Source of the DNA: JBCDCE01 sp039182515
Lineage (GTDB): Bacteria > Pseudomonadota > Alphaproteobacteria > Rhodobacterales > Rhodobacteraceae
Length of the DNA stretch: 41,132 nt
NCBI GenBank assembly: GCA_039182515.1
Contig: JBCDCE010000035.1
Span: 1 to 41,132, forward strand
Direction of reading: 5' to 3'
This document shows positions 24,418 to 33,923 of this stretch, one piece after another. Within the stretch, counting starts at the first letter, position 1. Each line of letters starts with the position of its first letter. The notes beneath the pieces were generated by a model. It made no database searches. It had not been told where the DNA came from and saw nothing but the letters and a program-made list of their open reading frames with translations. A program made the position numbers and the translations under genes.

Positions 24418-25707
24418 TTATCGGTGATCGGTTGCGAGCTGACGCTCCAACCATTGTGAGTATTGTGAGATGCCGTAGCAGATCACGAAGAACAAAAGCG
24501 CGGCAAAGCCGAAGGCTTCCCAGTAAATGCCGGTCCAATTGGTCGAGCTGAGGATGGGTCCTCGGATCGCACCAACCAAGTCAAACATCGAAATCACGGA
24601 AACCAGCGTGGTGTCTTTGAAAAGGCCCACCGCCACGTTCACGATGCCTGGGATCGAGATCTTCAGCGCTTGTGGCAAGATGATCAGACGCATGGCTTGT
24701 GGGTAATCAAGCCCCAAGCTGTCCGCCGCCTCATACTGCCCTTTTGGCAAAGCTGCCAAGCCACCACGGATCACTTCCGCAATATAGGCCGCTGAGAACA
24801 TCGTGATCATAATGATCACCCGCAGGATTAAATCGAGGTTGGTGCCCGGTGGGAAGAAATACGCCAGAACCACGTTGGCCACGAACAAGAGCGTGATCAG
24901 CGGCACGCCGCGCACGAACTCGATGAAGACAACACAGATGCCTTTGATGATCGGCATGTTGGATTGCCGTCCAAGCGCCAGAACGATGCCCAATGGCAGG
25001 GAAAGCGACACACAAATCGTGCCCAGGATCATGTTGAGCATAAAGCCCCCCATGTCGCGGCTCGCGACCTCTGGCAGTGCGATGAAATTCGACATACCTC
25101 CAGCGATAAGACCGCCAATCCACCACACCACTGCGGCTGTCAAAACGCCGATGCCAAGCCCTGCCGCAAATCCAAAGCGCCGTTCACCCTCGATGAAGGC
25201 GTAATAGGCTGCCACAAAACCAATAGCGACAAAGATCGGCATCATGATCGTTCCGCCCCAAATCAGCCAATAGGCTAGGAAGGGGTAGATTGCTGTCAGC
25301 ACCAAGAACTGCCGTGGCAGCTTGGAGAAAAGCACAGGTGCCACACAGAAGAACAAGAGCACGAACGCCAACGTTGGGCGCCAGTATCCTTCCGCAGGAT
25401 AGGCAATGCCAAAGAGCATCTGCGCCCAGCGGTCTTGCAACACGGAGAAACAAGCGCCGGTCTTGCCTGCCAAAATCTCCCGACATTCCGCGAGGTTCGA
25501 TGTGCCCCAAACCCCGTTGTAAAACCAAGGCGCAGAACCGGCGATAATCTTATAGATGAAGTAAAGCGCCAACAGCGTCAGGATCGAGTTGACCCAGCCC
25601 GAGAACAAGTTCTCACGCATCCATTTGACAACCCCGGTTTCCCGCGCAGGCGGTGGCGAGGGTGGGATTTGATCGTGGCGCACAAAAGAGACGTTTGTAT
25701 CGCTCAT
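24418..25707 (-). CDS. aapM: General L-amino acid ABC transporter, permease subunit AapM
   Basis: A 429-residue inner-membrane permease with about eight TM segments and a BPD-type transport domain in the last 230 residues. The EAA loop reads EAADSLGLDYPQAMRLIILPQAL and contacts the ATPase. AapM proteins are longer than usual permeases because of extra N-terminal TM segments and a periplasmic loop, seen here (about 65-110). It starts one base after the aapQ stop. Rhizobial Aap takes up a broad range of L-amino acids. Confidence 0.95.
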   Translation of the reverse strand: MSDTNVSFVRHDQIPPSPPPARETGVVKWMRENLFSGWVNSILTLLALYFIYKIIAGSAPWFYNGVWGTSNLAECREILAGKTGACFSVLQDRWAQMLFGIAYPAEGYWRPTLAFVLLFFCVAPVLFSKLPRQFLVLTAIYPFLAYWLIWGGTIMMPIFVAIGFVAAYYAFIEGERRFGFAAGLGIGVLTAAVVWWIGGLIAGGMSNFIALPEVASRDMGGFMLNMILGTICVSLSLPLGIVLALGRQSNMPIIKGICVVFIEFVRGVPLITLLFVANVVLAYFFPPGTNLDLILRVIIMITMFSAAYIAEVIRGGLAALPKGQYEAADSLGLDYPQAMRLIILPQALKISIPGIVNVAVGLFKDTTLVSVISMFDLVGAIRGPILSSTNWTGIYWEAFGFAALLFFVICYGISQYSQWLERQLATDHR

Positions 25708-25708
25708 C

Positions 25709-26929
25709 TCAACGCTCCTTCAGCTTCACAGAGTTGTTGTAGATGTTCATCACGAAGCTGATCGTCAGCGACACCGTGAGATAAAAGAGCATCAGCAAGA
25801 GAATGCACTCAATCGCGCGCCCCGTTTGGTTGAGCGTGATGCCCCCCAAAGTGCCCGTGATGTCCATGTAACCCACAGCAATCGCCAAGGATGAGTTTTT
25901 GGTGATGTTGAGGTACTGCGAAATCAGCGGTGGAATGATCACCCGCAACGCTTGCGGCAAAACCACCAAGTTCATGATGCGGCCCGGGCGAAGGCCCAGC
26001 GCACCAGCGGCTTCCGTCTGGCCTTTGGAGATCGCTTGAATGCCCGCGCGCACGTTTTCGGCAATAAAGGCACCTGTATAGATTGCCAGAGCGAACCATA
26101 GAGCAATGAGCGAGAGCCTGAGGTGAATGCCGCCTCGGAAGTTAAAGCCCTTCAACTCTGGATATTCCAAGCCGACAGGGCGTCCCAGGATGAAGTACAT
26201 CAAAAGTCCTGGGACAATCAGAATCAAAAGGGATGGCCACCCGGTGGGCAACATCCGACCTGTGGAATACAGCAGGTTGCGCGCATAGCGGCGATAAACA
26301 AAGACACCAATGATCGACGCTAAGATCACCAGCCAGAACACGAGCGAGCCTGCCCCGTTCACAAAGCTCGGAATATAGACCCCGCGGTTTGTGAAGGCGA
26401 TTGCGTCAAACCACATCGAGGACGTCGCATTATCGCCCCGGAAGGCCCGCGGCTGCGGAAGCGCGTTCGACATGGCCAGAAAGATAATCAGGATCCAGAT
26501 CAACACAGGCACGTTGCGGAACGCCTCGACGTAGACCGACATCAGCTTTGAAACGACCCAGTTGTTCGACAGGCGTAAAACCCCCGCGATCACACCGAGT
26601 ACGGTCGCAGAGACACAGGCTAAAAACGCCACAATCAACGTGTTGATCGCGCCTACTTGTGTGGCGCGCCAATGGCTGGATTGGCTGTCGTAAGCGATGG
26701 GACGTTGGTTGATATCGTAGCCCGCTGGCTCACCGAGGTAATTCCAAGAGATGTTTAGGCCAGCAGCGGCCAAATTCGCAACAAGGTTCGCAACCAAGTA
26801 GCCGATCCCGAGTATGAGCAAGATCAAAGCAATAAATTGGAAGGTGTAAGCGCGGTAGCGGGTGTCGTTGAACAACATTCCAAAGCGGAATGGTTCGCCC
26901 CCCGGTCCCGGATCAGCTGTGGTCGACAT
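25709..26929 (-). CDS. aapQ: General L-amino acid ABC transporter, permease subunit AapQ
   Basis: A 406-residue inner-membrane permease. The EAA loop is EAAGALGLRPGRIMNLVVLPQAL and the C-terminal end FVMNIYNNSVKLKER is typical. An upstream in-frame start at 26989 exists, but the ATG at 26929 (MSTTADPGPG) has GAGGA in front of it and matches the family start. It works with AapM as a heterodimer. Confidence 0.94.
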   Translation of the reverse strand: MSTTADPGPGGEPFRFGMLFNDTRYRAYTFQFIALILLILGIGYLVANLVANLAAAGLNISWNYLGEPAGYDINQRPIAYDSQSSHWRATQVGAINTLIVAFLACVSATVLGVIAGVLRLSNNWVVSKLMSVYVEAFRNVPVLIWILIIFLAMSNALPQPRAFRGDNATSSMWFDAIAFTNRGVYIPSFVNGAGSLVFWLVILASIIGVFVYRRYARNLLYSTGRMLPTGWPSLLILIVPGLLMYFILGRPVGLEYPELKGFNFRGGIHLRLSLIALWFALAIYTGAFIAENVRAGIQAISKGQTEAAGALGLRPGRIMNLVVLPQALRVIIPPLISQYLNITKNSSLAIAVGYMDITGTLGGITLNQTGRAIECILLLMLFYLTVSLTISFVMNIYNNSVKLKER

Positions 26930-27054
26930 ATGGGTCGTCCTCTGTTGGCTACGGGGCCATACCGGCGCTTTGCGCGCTCTCAAATCCACCCCAGTGTTTG
27001 TCTTGCAAGTCTTGGAATCGTCCCAACGGATGTCTCAAGCCGCTGGTAGATACG

Positions 27055-27082
27055 AAAAGGGCGTGGAGTAACCCACGCCCTT
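27055..27082 (-). terminator. Hairpin between aapJ and aapQ (partial terminator/attenuator)
   Basis: The minus strand reads AAGGGCGTGG-GTTACT-CCACGCCCTT and then TTCG, a 10-bp perfect stem with a short T-run. It starts 11 bases after the aapJ stop. Such a structure would let only part of transcription pass into aapQMP, or stabilise the aapJ mRNA, giving an excess of binding protein. Confidence 0.7.
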
Positions 27083-27093
27083 CTCTTTTATGT

Positions 27094-28113
27094 TTAGCGG
27101 AAAGGTGGCGAGTAGATCAGGCCGCCGTTTGTCCACTGAGCGTTGAGGCCACGTGCCAGACCGATGTTTGTGTCTTCGCCGATGTTGTTGGCAAACACTT
27201 CACCATAGTTGCCGCCCGCCATGATGGCGCGCTTCGCCCATTCAGCGTCGAGGCCGAGCATTTCGCCCAATGTGCCTTCCGTGCCCAAAAGACGGTTCAC
27301 TTCAGGGTTGCCGCCTGCGGCAGCGCCGAGCTGAGCGATGTTGTCTGACGTGACGCCAAGCTCTTCAGCTGTGATCAGTGCGTTGAGTGTCCAGCGCACG
27401 ATGTCGCCCCATGCGTTGTCGCCGTGGCGAACAAGTGGGCCGAGTGGCTCTTTGGAGACGATCTCAGGCAGAACTGCGTAGTCGCCTGGGTTCGGGAAGT
27501 TTGCGCGCTGAGCCGCGAGAGCAGAGGCGTCCGTTGTGTAAACGTCGCAAGAACCCGCAAGGAACAACTGAACAGCTTCAGAACCGGTTTCAATCGGCAC
27601 GGGCTCATAGCTGATGTTGTTGGAGCGGAAGAAGTCTGCGAGGTTCAGCTCGGTTGTTGTACCGGTTTGAATGCAGACAGTCGCGCCGTCGAGGTCTTTC
27701 GCGGAGCTTACGCCCAGCTCTTTTGGCACCATGAAGCCTTGACCGTCATAGTAGTTCACGCCAGTGAATTCGAACTTCAGGTCGACGTCACGGGAGAATG
27801 TCCATGTGGTGTTACGCGCCAACATGTCGATCTCGCCAGATGCGAGCGCTGTGAAGCGTGTTTTGCCGGTTGTTGGGACAAACTCAACAGCTGTTGAGTC
27901 GCCAAGAACAGCAGCGGCAACCGCGCGGCAGACAGCCACGTCGAAGCCCTGCCAAACGCCGTTTGCGTCGGGCTCAGCAAAGCCGGGCACGCCTGTGGTC
28001 ACACCACAGTTCATTTTGCCACGTGCTTTCACGTCGTCGAGCGTGCCAGCAAAAGCTGCACCGCCAGCAACGGTCGCTGTCGCAAGCGCACCTAAAAATA
28101 GGGATGTTTTCAT
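27094..28113 (-). CDS. aapJ: General L-amino acid ABC transporter, periplasmic binding protein
   Basis: A 339-residue secreted protein with a clear Sec signal peptide (LFLGALATATVAGGAAFA, cleavage near residue 22) followed by the type-II periplasmic binding fold (KARGKMNCGVTTGVPGFA …). It captures amino acids for AapQMP. It is the first gene of the operon. The leader has a hairpin and, further up, a long inverted repeat that may be an operator. Confidence 0.95.
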   Translation of the reverse strand: MKTSLFLGALATATVAGGAAFAGTLDDVKARGKMNCGVTTGVPGFAEPDANGVWQGFDVAVCRAVAAAVLGDSTAVEFVPTTGKTRFTALASGEIDMLARNTTWTFSRDVDLKFEFTGVNYYDGQGFMVPKELGVSSAKDLDGATVCIQTGTTTELNLADFFRSNNISYEPVPIETGSEAVQLFLAGSCDVYTTDASALAAQRANFPNPGDYAVLPEIVSKEPLGPLVRHGDNAWGDIVRWTLNALITAEELGVTSDNIAQLGAAAGGNPEVNRLLGTEGTLGEMLGLDAEWAKRAIMAGGNYGEVFANNIGEDTNIGLARGLNAQWTNGGLIYSPPFR

Positions 28114-28134
28114 TGTAACCTCTTCCTGATAAGC

Positions 28135-28151
28135 CGCTCCCCCAAGGAGCG
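28135..28151 (-). other. Small hairpin in the aapJ leader
   Basis: CGCTCC-TTGGG-GGAGCG on the minus strand, ending about 21 bases before the aapJ start and just upstream of its ribosome site (GGAAGAGG). It could affect mRNA stability or translation. Confidence 0.5.
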
Positions 28152-28227
28152 TTTAGTACCGAGCGATTTAGAGCCCAGAATAGCCCTGGGAAGGTTTCTC
28201 CTCCCGCAGTGGCTAAGATTGGGCAAA

Positions 28228-28263
28228 TTGTCGGGATAAGGTCAAGCACTTACGTCCCGACAA
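28228..28263 (-). promoter_or_regulatory. Inverted repeat over the aapJ promoter region
   Basis: TTGTCGGGA and TCCCGACAA form a perfect 9-bp inverted repeat with an 18-base spacer. On the minus strand the spacer contains TTGACC, a candidate -35 element for aapJ. The arrangement looks like an operator for a dimeric regulator; the binder is unknown. Confidence 0.6.
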
Positions 28264-28319
28264 AGCCAAGGATTCTGATACTTTTTCACGCAAATTCCTG
28301 AGAATTGCTGTGCACAGTC

Positions 28320-29042
28320 CTATTTGGCAGGCAAAACGCGCACGGCATGGTAGAAATTATAGGCATCTTGGAACGCACGGTGCTTTATTTCAGCCACTTG
28401 CATGGCCTCTTCATCCTCGCCCCATTGCTCAATTTGCCACGAGTCGTCGATGCGCGACCAGGCCCATAATTGCTCGGAGTCAAAGGCCGCTTGGCTCGCT
28501 GCCAAGCCCATCACGAGCGAGCCCGTAAGCGATATCAGGTCATGCAACGCCGCCAGCTCAAAATTGCTTTGTTCCTGCAGCGCCGCACGCAGAGCCTCCA
28601 ATGCCTTTGGTGCCTGAGGCGCGAACATAACACCGGTCACAGGCGTGAGTTTCGCGCCGTACTGCTCATTTGCCCAGGCCAGCAACGGATCCCAAGCCTC
28701 TGCCTGCCGCGCTCTCAGCCCTTCTGGCCCCTCTGCCCGGTAGCACAAAAGGTCTGTCTCGCCAAAATCGCTCAGAAGATTGGCGACCTCGTCAAATTGG
28801 ACCGCAACCTTATCAATGGCCGCATTGGCCATCCGTGTGTGAGGCATGGTCGTCGGATCAACTTGGCCAACCTGCGCCTCCCATTCCGCAGCAATCAAAG
28901 AAGCCGCAGCATGGCTCGGCACGTGCAACGGTTTCTTTGCAGGTGTCTTGACCCCGCGACCGTCGAGCAAAACGGCATAGCCGTCGTCTTCCCGGGCAAC
29001 GCTCACCGCTGTCCAAAACCGCTTTAGCGCCCATTCGCTCAT
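28320..29042 (-). CDS. ATP12-family F1-ATPase assembly chaperone
   Basis: A 240-residue ATP12 homologue, which binds the F1 alpha subunit during ATP synthase assembly in mitochondria and Alphaproteobacteria. Family features include RFWTAVSVAREDDGYAVLLDGRGVKTPAK at the start, PTTMPHTRMANAAID, LLCYRAEGPEGL, and a C-terminal segment with SLVMGLA. Its start overlaps the stop of the pseudouridine synthase gene by four bases. The family is nearly restricted to Alphaproteobacteria among bacteria, so it supports the taxonomic call. Confidence 0.92.
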   Translation of the reverse strand: MSEWALKRFWTAVSVAREDDGYAVLLDGRGVKTPAKKPLHVPSHAAASLIAAEWEAQVGQVDPTTMPHTRMANAAIDKVAVQFDEVANLLSDFGETDLLCYRAEGPEGLRARQAEAWDPLLAWANEQYGAKLTPVTGVMFAPQAPKALEALRAALQEQSNFELAALHDLISLTGSLVMGLAASQAAFDSEQLWAWSRIDDSWQIEQWGEDEEAMQVAEIKHRAFQDAYNFYHAVRVLPAK

Positions 29043-30094
29043 ACCAAATCCTCAAATGGATCCACCGGCACATCGCCCGCCGCCCAGCCCAAAGTGTCCC
29101 AGGTCCGGGCCATATGCTCGGGCAAGGGCGCTGTCAGACGGATCTGCGCCCCTGTGATTGGATGCTCAAAACTCAAATGGCGCGCGTGCAGATGGAGCTT
29201 TTTGCTCATCTCACCGCCCAGCTGCGCGCCCCAGCCATCGCCGAGGTTTTCCTGACTTGAGCCACCGTACTTGCCGTCGCCAATGATCGGGTGGCCCATC
29301 TCTGCCATATGCGCGCGCAATTGATGCGTGCGGCCTGTTACAGGCACCAGCGCCATCCAGGCCGCCCGTCGCCCAAGCGCCGAGAGTACCGCATAATCGC
29401 TTGTGGCGCGTTTTGCATCCGGGTCGCGATCCACGTCTTCGGGATGTACGCAGATCATTTTCTCAGCTTCGCCGCGTGCGCCGTGCCCCATGGCTTTTTT
29501 CAATCCGTAACGGATCGTGCCCATAGACGGGCTCGGAGTGCCGGCAACAACAGCCCAATAGATCTTACGCGTTGTCCGTGCGCGGAACGCATCGCTTAGA
29601 GCGGCAGCACTCAATCTGGACCGCGCCAAGAGCAAAATGCCGGACGTGTCTTTGTCCAGACGGTGCACTAGCCGGGGTTTTTCATCCAAATCGAACTTAA
29701 GCGCTTCTGCCAAACCATCCACATGCTTGAGCTGTCCAGAGCCACCCTGGCTGGGCAGCCCAGGCGGTTTGTTGATCGCAATGACATGTGCATCGCGATA
29801 GAGCACCGTGCTTTGGATCATGGCTGCATCAGCGTCGCTGATCCGGGGCCTAGGCTGGCTATAGTGCGCCGTTTTGATCTCATCGGGATCTGGCAAAGGC
29901 GGCACACGCACAGACTGACCTGTTTCAACCCGCGAGGAGGGCTTCGCCCGTCCGCCATCGACGCGCAGCTCCCCTTTGCGGCACATCTTCTCGATACGCC
30001 CCTGGCCCAAATGCGGAAAACGCCGTTTGAGCCAGCGATCCAACCGCTGATCGCCCTCTCCCTCGCCCACTGTCAGGATCTGAACACCGCTCAT
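29039..30094 (-). CDS. RluA-family pseudouridine synthase (RluC-like)
   Basis: A 351-residue rRNA pseudouridine synthase. An S4 RNA-binding domain (about 16-75, RLDRWLKRRFPHLGQGRIEKM) is followed by the catalytic domain with HRLDKDTSGILLLARS, whose Asp is the nucleophile, and RTHQLRAHM. The N-terminal S4 domain and length fit RluC (23S rRNA 955/2504/2580), but RluD cannot be ruled out. It overlaps crcB upstream and the ATP12 gene downstream by four bases each. Confidence 0.92.
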   Translation of the reverse strand: MSGVQILTVGEGEGDQRLDRWLKRRFPHLGQGRIEKMCRKGELRVDGGRAKPSSRVETGQSVRVPPLPDPDEIKTAHYSQPRPRISDADAAMIQSTVLYRDAHVIAINKPPGLPSQGGSGQLKHVDGLAEALKFDLDEKPRLVHRLDKDTSGILLLARSRLSAAALSDAFRARTTRKIYWAVVAGTPSPSMGTIRYGLKKAMGHGARGEAEKMICVHPEDVDRDPDAKRATSDYAVLSALGRRAAWMALVPVTGRTHQLRAHMAEMGHPIIGDGKYGGSSQENLGDGWGAQLGGEMSKKLHLHARHLSFEHPITGAQIRLTAPLPEHMARTWDTLGWAAGDVPVDPFEDLV

Positions 30095-30468
30095 AACAAC
30101 ACCCCACGCGCCAGGATCAGGCCGGCAAAAAGCCCCAGGATAGAAAGCCCAACTGAGAGCCCAACATAGAGCGCCGCGAGCCCAAAATCGCCGCGCTCAT
30201 AAAGCGTGACAGTTTCCAATGAGAAGGCCGAAAAGGTTGTAAAGCCACCCAAAAGGCCCGTCAGGACAAAAGGCGACAGATGCGTCAGCCCGCGCTGTGC
30301 GGCCGCCACCACAAAAACCCCTATAAGAAAGGACCCAATAACGTTCACGCTCAGGATCGCGATGGGAAAGGGGGATGGGCCAACAAGGCGCAATATGCCA
30401 ACGCCTGCAAGATAGCGCAGTGCGGCGCCGATGGCGCCTCCAAGAGCAACATGAAGCGTGGTGATCAT
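30091..30468 (-). CDS. crcB: Fluoride efflux channel CrcB
   Basis: A 125-residue protein with four TM segments. Conserved parts are GGAIGAALRYL (about 10-20), NVIGSFLIG (about 45-53) and GLLGGFTTFSAFSLET (about 70-85), the fluoride-conducting signature. It works as an antiparallel dimer that lets fluoride out. I see no fluoride riboswitch; the gene is inside an operon and its start follows the rarA stop by 71 bases. Confidence 0.94.
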   Translation of the reverse strand: MITTLHVALGGAIGAALRYLAGVGILRLVGPSPFPIAILSVNVIGSFLIGVFVVAAAQRGLTHLSPFVLTGLLGGFTTFSAFSLETVTLYERGDFGLAALYVGLSVGLSILGLFAGLILARGVLL

Positions 30469-30539
30469 GCCCAGGGTTTTGCTGGCAAGGCACGCGAAGT
30501 CAAGACTGCGTTCTGGTCCCCAGAGGCAAGTGCGCCGCG

Positions 30540-31853
30540 TTAGTCAGATCGCTCATCCCGAAGCTTATTAAAATAGGCCACGCGCTTTTTTAGCTCGCGC
30601 TCAAACCCGCGTTCGACAGGTGCGTAATAATCGGGCCGCGCCATCCCATCCGGGAAATAATTGGCGCCCGAAAAACCGTCTTCAGCGTCGTGATCATAGG
30701 CGTAGCCAGAGCCATACCCTTCATCTTTCATAAGCTGTGTTGGCGCATTGAGAATGTGCTTTGGAGGTAGGTGCGAGCCGGTTTTGGCTGCTTCACGCAT
30801 GGCCGCTTTGTAGGCCACGTAAGTCGCATTGGATTTTGGCGCGAGCGCGAGATAAAGGACGGCCTGCGCCAGCGCCAACTCGCCTTCCGGGCTGCCTAGT
30901 CGCTCATACGTTTGCCAAGCGTCCAAGCAAAGTCGCTGGGCTTGAACATCGGCCAAACCAATGTCTTCCACAGCCATGCGGGTGATGCGGCGCGCCAGAT
31001 AGCGGGGATCCTCCCCGCCTTTGAGCATCCGCGCCAACCAATAAAGTGCTGCATCTGGATCTGAGCCGCGCACCGATTTGTGCAGCGCTGAGATCAAATT
31101 GTAGTGCGCATCACCCGATTTATCGTACTGCGCGGCGCGCCGCGAAAGGCGCTGACTTAAGGCCTCCCGACCAAGTGGTTTGTCGATCTTCCAGCCGTTG
31201 ATCTGCTCAACGAGATTAAGCAAAGCGCGCCCGTCCCCATCGGCCATTTCGATAAGACTGCGGCGGGCATCGTCTTGAACCAGCAAGGTGCGACCCAACT
31301 CCGCTTCAGCTCTTTCCATAAGGGCTTCAAGGGCTGTGTCATCGAGCCGGTTGAGCGTGAAAACCTGAGCACGAGAGAGTAGAGCGGCATTGAGCTCAAA
31401 CGAGGGATTTTCGGTTGTGGCTCCGACCAAGAGGATCGTGCCGTCCTCCATGTGAGGCAAAAATCCATCTTGCTGCGCTTTGTTGAAACGGTGAATTTCA
31501 TCGACAAACAGGAGCGTGCCCTGCCCGTTCTGACGCCGCAATTTGGCGGCTTCAAAGGTCTTTCGCAGTTCCGGCACACCGGAAAAAATCGCGCTTATCT
31601 GAACAAAGGCCAGATCCGTCTCAAGCGCCATGAGCCGTGCTATGGTCGTCTTGCCAACCCCCGGCGGACCCCAGAGCACAAAACTCGACAAGTGCCCCGA
31701 GGCAAGCATCGTTCCCAAGGGCCCATCGGCACCCAAAAGGTGATCCTGGCCAATGACCTCTGCCAAGCTCTGAGGGCGGAGCCGATCCGCCAAGGGGCGC
31801 GGCGCGGTTTCAGACACATCCGGTGCTGGAAAAGACGCGAAGAGATCTGTCAC
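30540..31853 (-). CDS. rarA: Replication-associated recombination protein A (MgsA/RarA AAA+ ATPase)
   Basis: A 437-residue clamp-loader-like ATPase acting at stalled forks. The N-terminus (ADRLRPQSLAEVIGQDHLLG) is typical. Walker A is GPPGVGKTT, Walker B is LLFVDEIHRF, and sensor 1 is GATTENPSFELN. The C-terminal tetramerisation domain ends GFERELKKRV. The start is GTG, overlapping the last base of the protease stop (TAGTG), so translation is coupled. Confidence 0.95.
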   Translation of the reverse strand: MTDLFASFPAPDVSETAPRPLADRLRPQSLAEVIGQDHLLGADGPLGTMLASGHLSSFVLWGPPGVGKTTIARLMALETDLAFVQISAIFSGVPELRKTFEAAKLRRQNGQGTLLFVDEIHRFNKAQQDGFLPHMEDGTILLVGATTENPSFELNAALLSRAQVFTLNRLDDTALEALMERAEAELGRTLLVQDDARRSLIEMADGDGRALLNLVEQINGWKIDKPLGREALSQRLSRRAAQYDKSGDAHYNLISALHKSVRGSDPDAALYWLARMLKGGEDPRYLARRITRMAVEDIGLADVQAQRLCLDAWQTYERLGSPEGELALAQAVLYLALAPKSNATYVAYKAAMREAAKTGSHLPPKHILNAPTQLMKDEGYGSGYAYDHDAEDGFSGANYFPDGMARPDYYAPVERGFERELKKRVAYFNKLRDERSD

Positions 31854-33244
31854 TAGAGCCTGGCCCTAAGCGCAAACCGCCGCCCTTTTCGCTCAACGTT
31901 CACAGCAACACTGCGCTGTGAGCCAGCAAGCGCTTTGGGCACCTCCGACGCTTCTCGGATTTCGATCTGGTTGATTGTGATGATCCGGTCTCCTGCTCGA
32001 ATGCCCACACGCGCACCGATGGGGCCGGGATTGAGAACCAAAACACCGTTTTGATCCGGCGGCAAGTTCAGCTCAATCTCAAGCGCTGGGTTAGCATTGG
32101 CAACGGTGAGCCCTTGAAGGGTAATGCCGGGAGGTACACGGGTCGTGTTGCGCGGAGGATCTTCCGGCGGCGCGATCAAATCCACGGTGCGCGTGCTCAT
32201 AGTTGTTGCCCTGAGATAGGCAACATCGAGCGTGGCCGCAATGCCGATGACGCTCATATGGTAGACCATCTCCGCGGGCGTATTCACCGATTGTCCATTC
32301 ACACCCGTGATGACATCGCCCGGCACAAACCCAGCCTCTGCAAAGGGGCTTAAGGGATGCAAGTCGGCTATGACGATCCCCTCTGGAATAGCCAATCCCA
32401 ACGCTTCCGCGAGGTCAGAAGTCACCGGTTGTCCCGTGATCCCAGCCCAAGGCCGTTCAAAGCGGCGATTGCCCGCCTCTGCCTGTGCCACAAATTGCGC
32501 AACGAGATTGGTTGGGATGGCAAAGCCAATACCGTTCGACCCACCAGAGCGCGTCAGAATAGCTGTGTTGATGCCAATCAGATCGCCATTAAGATCCACA
32601 AGCGCACCGCCCGAATTGCCAGGGTTAATGGGCGCATCCGTTTGCAAAAAGTACCCCCGAGCTGACCCAGTTGCGATGCCGGAGCGCGCCAGGCCCGAGA
32701 CGATCCCCGACGACACCGTTTGCCCCACCCCAAAGGGGTTGCCGATGGCCAAGGCCAGTTCCCCGACCTCAACGGTGTCGCTGTCGCGCATCGTCAAAAA
32801 AGGCAGCGCTTCATCGGTGTCGAGTTTTAGGATGGCGAGATCAGAGTCCTCATCCCCCAAAAGCACTTCAGCAGAAAATTCACGTCTGTCTGAGAGCACA
32901 ACACGGATTTCGGTGGCATCGCCAACAACATGATAGTTCGAGACGATTATGCCGCTTTCCGTAAGGATCACACCCGAACCAAGACTGTTTTGCACTTGCG
33001 GGCGCGCTTGCCCAAATTCGCGAAAGAAACGGTCAAAGAACGGGTCTCCAAGAAAGGGAGATTGCCGCGCTTGGACTGCGCGACGCGCGTAAATATTGAC
33101 AACAGCTGGCGTAGCTTTTTTGACAACGGGCACAAAGCTCATCGCAATTTGAGCTTGGCTTGTGGGCACCGACTGAGCATTGAGCGGGCTGACTGTAAGC
33201 GTGATCAGAAAGAGGCTAAAAAGAGCAGAAATAAAATTTGTCAT
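31853..33244 (-). CDS. DegP/DegQ-family periplasmic serine protease (HtrA type)
   Basis: A 463-residue exported protease. The signal peptide is about 1-24 (ending SPLNAQ). The trypsin-like domain has the triad His105 (SNYHVV), Asp135 (EDSDLAIL) and Ser211 (GNSGGAL). Two PDZ domains follow (about 265-350 and 365-455). It should degrade or refold damaged envelope proteins. An upstream in-frame start at 33286 exists, but ATG 33244 gives a proper signal peptide. Confidence 0.93.
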   Translation of the reverse strand: MTNFISALFSLFLITLTVSPLNAQSVPTSQAQIAMSFVPVVKKATPAVVNIYARRAVQARQSPFLGDPFFDRFFREFGQARPQVQNSLGSGVILTESGIIVSNYHVVGDATEIRVVLSDRREFSAEVLLGDEDSDLAILKLDTDEALPFLTMRDSDTVEVGELALAIGNPFGVGQTVSSGIVSGLARSGIATGSARGYFLQTDAPINPGNSGGALVDLNGDLIGINTAILTRSGGSNGIGFAIPTNLVAQFVAQAEAGNRRFERPWAGITGQPVTSDLAEALGLAIPEGIVIADLHPLSPFAEAGFVPGDVITGVNGQSVNTPAEMVYHMSVIGIAATLDVAYLRATTMSTRTVDLIAPPEDPPRNTTRVPPGITLQGLTVANANPALEIELNLPPDQNGVLVLNPGPIGARVGIRAGDRIITINQIEIREASEVPKALAGSQRSVAVNVERKGRRFALRARL

Positions 33245-33354
33245 GGCCCATGATATGCGAAGACCGCTTAGGCTTTGCAAGCACATGGAAAAAGAAAAGC
33301 CTCCGCGCGAGCGAAGGCTTTTCGAAGACCAAATAGGTGCAGTGTGTGTGTGCG

Positions 33355-33783
33355 TTACTCGGTCTCAAACTCTGCAGCTTCTTCAGCTGCCAGGCGCGCT
33401 TTGTCGGCCGCACCTTTTGCGTCTACGTCGCGATCGACAAACTCGATGATGGCCATGGGCGCCATGTCACCGTAGCGGAAGCCTGCTTTTAGAACACGGG
33501 TGTAGCCACCGGCGCGCTCTGCATAGCGGGGGCCGAGCACTTCAAAGAGCTTGGCCACGTGTTTGTCTTGGATCAGCTTCGAGGCGGCAACGCGGCGCGC
33601 GTGCAGATCGCCTTTTTTACCAAGCGTGATGAGCTTTTCGACGGTGCGCTTGAGCTCTTTGGCTTTGGGAAGCGTTGTTTTGATTTGCTCATGTTCGATG
33701 AGCGAGCCAGCCATATTCGACAAGAGCGCCTTACGGTGCTCGTGGGTGCGGTTAAGGCGGCGGTAACCTTTTGCGTGACGCAT
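33355..33783 (-). CDS. rplQ: 50S ribosomal protein L17
   Basis: A 142-residue L17 beginning MRHAKGYRRLNRTHEHRKAL, with TLPKAKELKRTVEKLITL and KAGFRYGDMAPMAIIEFVD. The reading frame continues upstream, but ATG 33783 is the universal start. The Ala/Glu-rich tail (KARLAAEEAAEFETE) is common in Alphaproteobacteria. It is the last gene of the ribosomal cluster, separated from rpoA by a 289-base gap with hairpins. Confidence 0.96.
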   Translation of the reverse strand: MRHAKGYRRLNRTHEHRKALLSNMAGSLIEHEQIKTTLPKAKELKRTVEKLITLGKKGDLHARRVAASKLIQDKHVAKLFEVLGPRYAERAGGYTRVLKAGFRYGDMAPMAIIEFVDRDVDAKGAADKARLAAEEAAEFETE

Positions 33784-33923
33784 GATGTTAATCCTTCGTT
33801 TATACTTTGTCCGGAAATCGCTGCGTTGCGCGATTTCTCTCCTTGTTGGGGCGGGATTGCCCAGTCTTTCCAGTGTGTTACATGACTTTGGCCTCTGTAT
33901 GACCAAGGTATGTTCCACGTATG

